From positions 620,001 through 684,000 of the forward strand of contig JAPVLO010000182.1 of the NCBI GenBank assembly GCA_027257055.1: 64,000 nucleotides of DNA, given 5' to 3'. The notes beneath the pieces were generated by a model. That model saw only the letters and a program-made list of their open reading frames with translations. It searched no databases and had not been told where the DNA came from. Source of the DNA: Cephalopachus bancanus (Eukaryota > Chordata > Mammalia > Primates > Tarsiidae). The translations under genes and the position numbers were made by a program. How positions within the stretch are numbered: the first letter of the stretch is position 1; each line of letters starts with the position of its first letter. Shown piece by piece: positions 31,981 through 64,000 of this stretch.

Positions 31981-32128
31981 TAGCTGAGCTTCTGCCCCTG
32001 AGCCGTATTTTATGATCTCACTCTTAGTTTGCGAATACGTTTGAATCTACTCAGTAGCTGCGATCAGCATCGGCCCCGTAGAGCGCGGAGCCATCCTAGT
32101 GGGTCCTTCATTTCTTCCCCTGCTGCAG

Positions 32129-32305
32129 TCACTGTGGACCAGGGCCCCTTGGTGAAGGAGTAAGACGGAGGGAGGGCCAGGAGGCCTCCTTCTCCACCGG
32201 CCAGAAATGAGTCGTTCCACTGTCTCCTCCAAGATCCAGATAAACTTTCCTGTCATTTGTTATAACTTTGTTATTATTGTTGTTATTAAACTCCTGTGCT
32301 ATTAT
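32129..32305 (+). other. HMGCS2: Candidate HMGCS2 terminal 3'UTR exon
   Basis: A pyrimidine-rich acceptor (ttcttcccctgctgcag) is followed by non-repetitive sequence ending in a T-rich stretch and an ATTAAA signal. Together with the donor just after the stop codon (30774), this fits a spliced 3'UTR that skips the Alu (31404-31697) and GA-rich tract. Other acceptors (30838 after a 64-bp gap, 31765) are possible. I found no AATAAA between the stop and this point. Confidence 0.35.
32285..32290 (+). terminator. HMGCS2: Candidate HMGCS2 polyA signal ATTAAA
   Basis: ATTAAA followed 15-25 bases later by a TGTGCTATTATATC T-rich region. It is the first plausible + strand signal after the HMGCS2 stop and comes just before an inverted Alu. 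Confidence 0.45.
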
Positions 32306-32318
32306 ATCTTCGCTCATT

Positions 32319-32610
32319 TCTTTTCTTTCTGAGTTGGAGTCTCACTCTGTCGCCAAGACTGGAGTGCAGTGGCACGCTCACGGCCCCCGCAGCCTCGACC
32401 CGCTGGGCTCAGGCGATCCTTCCTCCTCAGGTTTCCAAGTAGATGGAACTACAGGCAGGCACCACCATGCTGAGCTGGTTTTTTAGCTTATTGTAGAGAC
32501 GGGTCTCACCCAGTTGCCCAGGCTGGTCTCAAACCCCTGGACTCAGGCAATCCTGTCGCCTCGGCCTCCCAAAGTGCTGGGATGACAGACTCGAGCCACC
32601 GCGCCCGGCC
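32319..32610 (-). repeat. Alu, full dimer
   Basis: TSD TCATTTCTT; begins just after the candidate HMGCS2 polyA site. Confidence 0.95.
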
Positions 32611-32749
32611 CTGGTTCATTTCTTAAGGTTTCCTGTGAATTTCCCGATTTCGTATGTTGTTCTAAGCGAACACAGGGCCGTTAAAGAGAGAGGAAGGAGG
32701 AAGGGACCGCAGGGTTTCCTGAAGCCCCGAACACAAAAAGTGCCCGCCG

Positions 32750-33950
32750 ACAGGCACAGAAGCCCGCCAGGCCTCCTGCGCGGGAGGGCTGGGTCCTCGC
32801 CCGCGCCCTTCTTCCCCTCCGCTCCCGTTCTGCTTCTGCCACATGCCAAGCAGGGTGACAGACACGAAGCAAAGATGGTGGGACGTGGCTTCCAGCTCAC
32901 GCGCCCCACCCAAAGACGGAGAGCCAGCGGGGGCCCGCCGGAGCTGCAGCCGGGTCTCCTGGACACACAGAGCCTCCTTCTTCGGGCAAAGCAGCCCAGG
33001 CAGAGGTGAGAGGCGAAGTCGTTGCCTCCTCCAGCCGAAAAGGATTCCACCCGGCGTGAAATTATTCACCGCGGGGCGAGGGCACGGCTGTTCCCCGGCG
33101 TCCTCGCACAAACAGCGACGGTCGGGGGTGGAGGCGAGCGCGAGGGGAGGCGGCACGCCAGGCGGGCGTCGCCCGTGTCCTTTCGGGAAGCGCCGCGTCC
33201 CCCCACGCGCAAGGGGCGCCGGGCCGGGGAGAGCCGCGCGGCCGCGCGCGGGCAGCCGGCGGGGGGCGGGCCGGGGGACTCCCCGGGCCCCCCTTCGCGG
33301 TCGGGCCCCGCAGCCGCCGCACGCGCGGGCGAAGCCTCGAGTCCGCTCGGCCGGCGTCCGCGGACCGCCGGCCCAGGCCCCGTCGCGGGGGCTCGCTGGC
33401 TCCCGCTGCGGGCGTCCCTCCCGGCGCCCTCCTCCCCTGCGGCCGGCGCCGCGCCAGGGGGGCGCGCGGGCGTCCCTGGCCAGGCGGGGTCCGCCTCTCC
33501 CGCGACCCCGGAGTCGCGTCGGTGTCCGGGGGAAGCCCGCGTTCGCCGGCGCTCCGGGGGGCAGAGGCCTCGGCCGGGCCCTCGGGCGCGAGCGCCCCGC
33601 GGGTCTGGCGCCGAGACCCCGCGGCGCCCCGGCGGCCGGCGGCTCGGCCTCCCCTGGCGCGGCGAGACCCGGGCCTCCCGCTCCCCGCTCGTGCCGCGCC
33701 GGGCCTTGCGCTGGCCGCCCCGGGGTCGACGGCGCGGACACGGCGCCTGCCTGCGCCGCAAAGCCCTCGCCCCGGACGGCCAGCACCCGCGGAAAGGGGC
33801 TTCCAGCAGCCCCGCCGCGTCCGCGCAAGCCGGCGGGCCCAGGCCAGCGAAGAACGTCCCCGTGCGGCGGCTGAGGCCAGGGGAGAGGCCGGAGCGAGTG
33901 CCGGCGGGTGCTGAGGTCCGTCCCGCTCCTCGGAACCAGGACACGCCACA
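32750..33950. promoter_or_regulatory. Orphan CpG island between the HMGCS2 and PHGDH 3' ends
   Basis: About 1.2 kb of very GC- and CpG-dense sequence with many GC boxes and GGCCGG/CGCGC runs, densest at 33160-33860. Long open frames occur on both strands in several phases, as expected from the scarcity of stop codons in GC-rich DNA, so I do not call a protein here. A donor-like CAGAG|gtgaga at 33005 on the + strand could end a first exon of an unannotated transcript. It is bounded by an inverted Alu on the left and a (TC)/(CA) tract on the right. Confidence 0.7.
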
Positions 33951-34008
33951 TGGGATGGTGAGCCGGATGTGCAGGACGGTTCCGCCCGCTGACCAGGAGG
34001 CGACTCCG

Positions 34009-34058
34009 GACCCTCTCTCCCTCTCTCTCTCTGTCTCTCTGTTTCTTACACGCGTGCG

Positions 34059-34104
<46 letters not shown>
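34009..34104. repeat. (TC)n then (GC)n/(CA)n compound microsatellite
   Basis: CTCTCTCCCTCTCTCTCTCT, then GTGCGCGCGCGCGCACACAC and about 17 CA units. The alternating purine-pyrimidine run could form Z-DNA (inference). Confidence 0.9.
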
Positions 34105-34106
<2 letters not shown>

Positions 34107-34203
34107 CAGCCTTCTGAGGCAGTTCCTGTGTCTGGCCCCAGCATTTGTATATTTCAGCTATACGACATGATGTTATGGATACATATACCGAATAAAATGG
34201 CTA

Positions 34204-34473
34204 CTATAATCCCAGCACTTTGGGAGGCCGAGGTGAGAGGACTGCCAGAGCCCACGGGTTCGAGACCCACCGGGGCAACTTGGCAAGCCCTCATCTCAAC
34301 AATAAATCAAAAAACCAGCCGGGCGTGGTAGCGCACACCTGTCATTCCGGCTACTCGGAAGGCTGAGGCGGAAGGATGGCCGGAGCCCAGCGGGTCGAGG
34401 CTGCGGTGGCCGGGAGCGGCCGCTGCACTCCAGTCTGGGCGACTGAGTGAGACTCCAACTCAAAAAAAAAAAA
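34204..34473 (+). repeat. Alu, 5' truncated by about 30 bp
   Basis: Starts at ATAATCCCAGCACTTTGGG; right arm complete. Confidence 0.9.
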
Positions 34474-34836
34474 GAATAGCCATGATCAAGTTGATGAGAA
34501 TGTGGGAGAAAAGGAACCCTTATTTGTGAGAATGTATACTGGTGCGCCATTATGCAAAACAGTATGAAGTTTCCTTTATGGGGAAAAAAAAAAGAAGCTG
34601 AATCTTAAAATTAACCCTGCCCTTTAAACTTAGGAGGGGTCGTGTGGGCGGCCAAGGGACAGGTGAAGCAAGGAAGCTTTTCTATGCCCTCTTGTGCGAC
34701 TCATGTCTGGGAAGGTATTTTGAGATACTGGAGTAATTTGGATTTCTAGAACTGTTCTGACCACCTAAGAGCCCAGACCGTGGCTTGTCTAGGGGTTTTT
34801 GGGGAAGGAGGCGGAGAGGCTGACAATTGAGTTCCG

Positions 34837-35132
34837 TTTTTTTTTTTTTTTTTTTGAGTTGGAGTCTCACTCTGTCACCCAGACCGGAGTGCAGTGGCTG
34901 CTCCCGGCCACCGCAGCCTCGACCTGCTGCGCTCTGGTGATCCTTCCGCCTCAGCCTTTCAAGTAGCTGGAATTACAGGCACGCGCTACCACGCCCAGCT
35001 AATTTTTGATTTATTTTAGAGATGAGGTCTCGCCAAGTTGCCCAGGTGGGTCTTGAACCCGCGGGCTCAGGCAATCCACTCACCTCAGCCTCCCAAAGGC
35101 GCGGGATGACAGGCTGAGCCACAGAGCCTGGC
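34837..35132 (-). repeat. Alu, full dimer (young type)
   Basis: Antisense with the CGCGGGATGACAGGCTGAG signature. Confidence 0.95.
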
Positions 35133-35359
35133 TCTGTTTTCTTTTTTTAAAGCTATCAGTGGACCCAGAAGATGCCCCGTGAAGCATGAGTATTCTTCCA
35201 GGTGAAGGGAATGGGTTTTCCGATGTCAGGACGTCCCGCATCTAGGTCTGACTGAATAGAATCGTGATGTGGGCATGGGAAGGGCTGCTTGGTTCACGGT
35301 GTTGGTTCTACGTCAGGGGCTACCGATGTTCACCACGTGGCCTGGGCACTTCCTACAAG

Positions 35360-35478
35360 TCACTTCTTAGTTCAGCAAATTCTCATCACTCCTGAGAGGC
35401 ATCATGAGCCTTCTGTCAGATGAGAAAACAAAGGCTTGGGGATACCAAGCACCGCGTTCCAGGCCACAGAGCGGCCCA
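35360..35478 (-). repeat. MIR SINE fragment
   Basis: CAGATGAGAAAACAAAGGCTTGGGG is the antisense MIR core motif. Confidence 0.55.
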
Positions 35479-36407
35479 ATGCTGACCTTCGTGCTCGCGT
35501 CCAAGCCCATCCCCTTCGAGGTTGGCTACTGCAGGCCACACCCTCTGAGCTCACCCCAGGTGGTCACAGCCCTCACTGCTGGAGTTTCTGTGGACACTTA
35601 GCTCCATCGCACGGAGGCCCAAGTGGTAGGCTTGCCCCTGCCAGTGCCAAGCATCTACCTTGTGCCGAGTCTTCTTAGCCAGAGTCGGGGTCTCAGAAAT
35701 AGATGCTGTTGGGCACACGGGAGGAATGGATCATCCTCTCCTAATGCGGAAAAAGCTCTCCAAGGCAAACTGGCATGACGGGATGGTGCAGACGCGTCGA
35801 GGGCCATCCTGCCATATTTCTCATGAAAACCATCTTAAAAAATAAAAGAGGAACACACGTCCACCCACCCCGCCCTTGCTTCGTAAGCCTGCCAAACAGT
35901 CTCACGTCCCTGTGACTTTTGCACACACTTCCTTCCCCTCGCGAAACCCCTCCATCCAAACATTTCCGCTGAGACACAAACGTCCTCAGCTGCGATGGCT
36001 TCCTCCTCCGGACTCCTTGTGCCCCTCTGCTGTAGCATTGCTCGTGGCTCCCAATGACTCTGAATGCTGTCTTTCCCACCAGGAGACTGCAAATTCTCCT
36101 CTTAAAAGGAAGCACTGAGCCCAGTGCCTGGCACACAATACCGTGCGTGTTTGCTCAATTTTCCTCTCTAATGGGCACGCAGATTCCTAGATGGGAAGGA
36201 CCTGAAGCAGCCTAGAATTCTGAAGTACGCTGAGTTTCGTTCCCAGACAGATGCCTCTGAATAACCTCAGAAGAGACAGAGGGACCCTCGTCAGCGCACC
36301 CACACCCAGGCCATCTGCCCAGCCCAAGCCAAGCCCACAGCTGCCTGCGGACGCCCTCTGGTGGCTCCTTGGGATCATGACAGCACAAAATTGCACCGAG
36401 TCCGGGT

Positions 36408-36634
36408 CGGGGCTTCAAGAGACATTTATTGCTGTGTCACAGGGTCAGCTGAGTGCAGCCTAAGCAGCGTCAGGGCCGCATTCTCAGCCCCCTTGACGTT
36501 ACACACACTTTCTTCCCCTTATGAAATCCTTCCAAACATCTCTGAGGTTCCCTGGGGATGCACATCTTCTAGTGATCACAGTGGGTGGGTGTCTTCAGAA
36601 AAGCCCCAGAGGCTGAGAGCCGCGAGCCCCCAGG
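36408..36634 (-). other. PHGDH: PHGDH 3'UTR
   Basis: About 225 bases of non-repetitive sequence between the TAA stop and the polyA signal, comparable to the short 3'UTR of mammalian PHGDH. The 3' end is inferred from the polyA signal. Confidence 0.75.
36425..36430 (-). terminator. PHGDH: PHGDH polyA signal AATAAA
   Basis: TTTATT on the + strand reads AATAAA on the - strand, about 205 bases after the PHGDH stop. Cleavage would fall near 36408. Confidence 0.8.
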
Positions 36635-60459
<23,825 letters not shown>

Positions 60460-61094
60460 TCAGGCACAACGCCGCTGACTCCTGGGTAAAAGACGTGGAA
60501 GCCTCGGGAAACCAGTGGCGCCTGTCCGCTCACAGATGGCTCTGTCATTCTCACCACAAACTGCAGGGAAGCGTGGACCAGGACACGTGCAGATGTTCGT
60601 TTGGAGTTGAGGAGACAGAGGCTCTAAAACCCCGAGCTCTCGGCCCGGCACCCTTGGCAAGTGACAGCATCAGCCTGCAGGCTCTAAGCAGGCTCATCTC
60701 TCTCTAGACAGCCCCACGCCGCCTGCAACCTACGGAGCGGCCAGGACGCCGAAGGCCAGCCTGTCCTGGGTGTACACTCAGTGCGTCCAGACACATCCTG
60801 GGAATCAGGGGCACTTCCCATTCCTCTGCCAACGCGATCCCTCGTGCACACTGCTCTGTTGAAAGTGAGAGTTCCTAGGTGCTAGCCGACCCTCAGGACA
60901 CTCCAAGAAATAAAGGCAGTGCCACTGTTCACACATTGGAAATGCCCTTCCATCACTCAGGCCTGGGTTCAAATCCCACCTCCATCCATTACCGGCTATG
61001 AATCTGAGCTTCAGCCTCCTCAAGCTTCAGCCTCCTCAAGAACGGGCCCAGCACCCGGCCCGATATGCGGCTGTGCTTCACGAACACCACTTCC

Positions 61095-61200
61095 TGTTCG
61101 ACACCAAGCTACTGAAGGGCAGCGGTGGGGTCTAGTTCTACTTTGGAAGCCCCTGGGCTGATGGTCATCAATAAATGGTGACTGGCTGAATGAGCAAATG
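61095..61200 (+). repeat. L2/MIR-type 3' fragment
   Basis: CATCAATAAATGGTGACTGG then CTGAATGAGC; PHGDH intron 1. Confidence 0.4.
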
Positions 61201-61401
61201 ACGCGAACAAAACAAATGCCAAAAGCAAAGCATTTCCTAAAATTGAGACCAAAGGAAGGGGGGAGAAGGAAGGCGAGGAGAGCAATTAAGCTCATCTACA
61301 GCTGCTCAGACGTGCCCGCAATATTAGACTAAAATACACATCTGTGAAAATTAAGATGCTGACTTCATCAGAGCCACTACACTTAGACTAAGTTAGACAA
61401 T

Positions 61402-62452
61402 CCGCCAAGCACGGACGCTCACGCCTATAATCCCAGCACTTTGGGAGGCTGAGGTGAGAGGATTGCCAGAGCCCACGGGTTCAAGACCAGCCCAGACAAC
61501 TTGGCAAGACCTTGTCTCTACAATAAACCAAAAAAGTTAATCAGGCATGGTGACGTGTGACTATAGCCCCAGCTACCTGGAAGGCCGAGGCGGAAGGATC
61601 GCTGGAGCCCAGCAGGTCAATGCTGGTGTGGCCGTGAGTGTGCCACTGCCCTCCAGCCTGGGTGATGGAGTGAGACTCCGACTCAAAAAAAAAAGTGTTG
61701 GCTTAAGCCTGTAATCCCAGCACTTTGGAGGCCAAGGCAAGAGGATTGCCTGAGCCCAGGGGTTGAAACCAGCCTGGGCAACTTGGCCAGGCCTCCTCTC
61801 TACAATAAATCAAGCCGGGTGCGGTGGCTCATGCCTATAATCCCAGCACTTTGGGAGGTTGAGGTGAGAGGATTGCCTGAGCCCATGGGTTCAATACCAG
61901 CCTGGGCAACTTGGTGAGACGTCATCTCTACAATAAATTAAAAAAAAAAATGCCGGGCTTGGTGGCTCAGCCTGTCATCCCGCGCCTTTGGGAGGCTGAG
62001 GTGAGTGGATGGCCTGAGCCCGCGGGTTCGAGACCCGCCTGGGCAGCGAGACCTCATCTCTACAATAAATCAAAAAGTCAGCCGGGCGTGGTAGCGCATG
62101 CCTGTAATTCCAGCTACTTGGAAGGCTGAGGCGGAAGGATCGCCGGAGCCCGGCAGGTTGAGGCTGAGGTGGGTGGGAGCGGCCACTGCACTCCAGTCTG
62201 GGCGACAGAGTGAGACTACAACTCAAAAAAAAAAAAATTAGCTGGGCGTGGTGGCACACACGCCTGTATACAATAAAAAAAAAAAAAAAAGATTAGCCGG
62301 GCGTGGTGGCACACGCCTGTATTTCCAGCTACTTGGAAGGCTAAGGCAGACGGATTGCCAGAGCCCAGCAGGTTTAGACTGCGGTGGCTGTGAGCACGCC
62401 ACTGCACTCCAGCCTGGGTGACAGAGTGAGACTCCAACTCAAAAAAAAAAAT
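61402..62452 (+). repeat. Nested Alu cluster (at least four insertions)
   Basis: Units in order: dimer 61402-61693; left arm 61695-61811; left arm 61812-61950; young dimer 61952-62237; start of a right arm 62238-62272; complete right arm 62291-62452. Unpaired left arms on the left and right arms on the right show successive insertion into A-rich linkers. Confidence 0.8.
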
Positions 62453-64000
62453 GTTGTAAACGTTCGTATTGAAAAAGAACCCATAAACAAAGTTAAAGGC
62501 AAGTAGCAGTCTTGAGATGGGGAGAAAACTTCTTGCACCACCTATGACAGAACAAGGATTCACCACCAAAAGTGATCTAGTTCCTATGAATCAACTCTTT
62601 GAAAGGGTAAAGAACCCCGTAAAACATAGGCAAAGGTATTAGTAGGCAATGCATAGCACTACAGAGTGGCTGCTAATCTACAACTGCATGTGGGCTCTGT
62701 GTCCGCAGTGTGGCTAGGAGAAGCACTCCCCACACGTCCAACAAGTCCTCCAGCTCTCCTGTCCTTAGCTGCCTTTCAGCTGGAAAACTGCTTGATCTGT
62801 GGCTGTTCCAGACAAAATATGCTCACTCAGCAGTGGAAACCCCATTCCCGTTCCTCAAGTTCACACATGCTTTCTTTCCTAAGAGGACAAGCTTGGCCTT
62901 ATGTAATTCTAGCATGGCTGTGGCTCTGACTTCAATCACAAGGCAAGTCAGTGAAACTCTCCAGCTTATACTCCCCAGTTAGAGAAGGTATACGCTGCTG
63001 CTTTGCACAGTCTGTGTGATCCTGATGAATCAGGTGGTTATTTAACTTCTGCAAGCTGAATCCTTGTGGAAGGCTGGTAACTTACTATTTAAAAGAGCCT
63101 TTGAAAAGATGAACTCTTAAGTGGAAAGATTTATTCCTTTCTCAGTGTTGCTTTAACTTTTGAAATAAAGATGCAAATGTGCTTCAGTAAATTAAATGCA
63201 TTACCAGTGTTCAGTTTAGTGGTCCTGACCAGCACAGCTATTTAAGGAAACAGAAGAAAACAGAATGCAGCCGGGCTTGGTGGCTCAGCCTGTAACCTCA
63301 GCACTCTGGGAGGCCGAGGTGAAAGGACTGCCTGAGCCCAGGGGTTCGAGACCCGCCTAGGCAACTTGGCGAGGCCTCCTCTCTACAATAAATTTAAAAA
63401 ATTAGCCAGGCATGGTAGTGCATGCCTGTGTTCCAGCTACTCGGAAGGCTGAGGCAGAAAGATCGCTTAAGCCCTGCAGGTCGAGGCTGTGGTGGCCATG
63501 GGCGTGCCACTGCACTCCAGCCTGGGCGACAGAGTGAGACTCCAGCTCAAAAAAAGAAGACTAAACGCTGATCATGACCCATTAAACTGATGTGTGACTT
63601 GCTTCAAGTCTCAAAAGCACCACTGAGGAGGAAGGAAGGAAGACTATACTTCCTGACCAGGGAGTGAGAGAGAGCAGATCGTGCCCAGAATACCGAGGCC
63701 AGGCCTAATCCTAGCCGGGGAGCTGAAGCTTCCTTCGGCACTGAAAAGATTTAAATGGCGGAAAGGAAGCACTACACCAGACATTACTTCATACAGAATA
63801 AAAAGGCCCAGTGTGGGAATGAGGACCCGCCAGTGGGCTGTCCACGGAGATTAATCTGCATTCTGAACCCACTGTTTTACAAAGACAGACATGAAAGCTG
63901 AGAGCAGCCCAACCATGCCCAGTAGTCAAGTCAGCCAACAAACACCCCTCCTGTCTTGCCAAGAAGTTTCAGTGCCTTTAACACGTTCTCCAAGTTTCGG
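62453..64000 (-). other. PHGDH: PHGDH intron 1 (partial), no exon 1 found
   Basis: Apart from the Alu at 63270-63556 nothing is recognised. No MAFANLRK-like coding sequence and no CpG-island promoter, so exon 1 and the promoter lie beyond 64000. Confidence 0.6.
63270..63556 (+). repeat. Alu, full dimer
   Basis: Left arm with GGACTGCCTGAGCCCAGGGG, ends CTCCAGCTCAAAA. Confidence 0.9.

Noticed and set aside
32662..34170. Long open frames (over 300 codons) on both strands in the CpG island
   Set aside because: Several frames on both strands are open at once with Arg/Pro/Gly/Ala-rich translations and no family motif; this is expected in very GC-rich DNA with few stops.
62453..64000. PHGDH exon 1 or promoter near the right edge
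   Set aside because: No coding match to the PHGDH N-terminus and no CpG-rich promoter in this stretch.

Overview
The window is nuclear DNA of a non-human primate. Two well-conserved mammalian genes, split into exons with standard GT-AG introns, sit in a background of about 55 dimeric 7SL-derived (Alu) SINEs. Dimeric Alus point to primates. These copies carry a shared diagnostic pattern unlike human AluJ/S/Y: left arm with GGCTCAGCCTGT, CCGCGGGTTCGAGACCCGCC and TCTACAATAAATCAAAAA, right arm ending GACTCCAACTCAAAA. Many have intact target-site duplications (TSDs), so this lineage was recently active. My best guess is a tarsier-type Alu lineage; the species call is an inference.

Layout. 1-13 kb is intergenic DNA upstream of HMGCS2, filled with Alus, a MIR and two mariner transposase relics. 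HMGCS2 (mitochondrial HMG-CoA synthase, ketogenesis) runs on the + strand from a TATA promoter at about 13.06 kb, with a PPAR-type element about 104 bp upstream of the inferred start. Nine coding exons (13133-30768) add up to exactly 1527 nt (508 codons plus stop), the size of the human enzyme. 32.3-36.4 kb is the gap between the two convergent genes. It holds a very GC-rich CpG island (about 32.75-33.95 kb) with no recognisable gene, followed by a (TC)n/(CA)n tract. PHGDH (D-3-phosphoglycerate dehydrogenase, first step of serine synthesis) runs on the - strand from its polyA signal at 36.43 kb to exon 2 at 60.4 kb. Exon 1 lies beyond the right edge. The tail-to-tail arrangement matches human chromosome 1p12.

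The two genes are metabolic neighbours but do not form an operon-like unit: one makes ketone bodies in liver mitochondria, the other makes serine in the cytosol. HMGCS2 is intact. PHGDH exons 2-12 are collinear with the human protein except for a single-base deletion in exon 7, just after the NCARGGIV catalytic motif. This breaks the frame and is either an assembly error or a real null allele. I see no bacterial, viral or CRISPR-like system and no clearly new protein-coding gene. The most notable non-genic items are the frameshift, the orphan CpG island, and several nested, trimeric or same-site Alu insertions that record the order of SINE activity.
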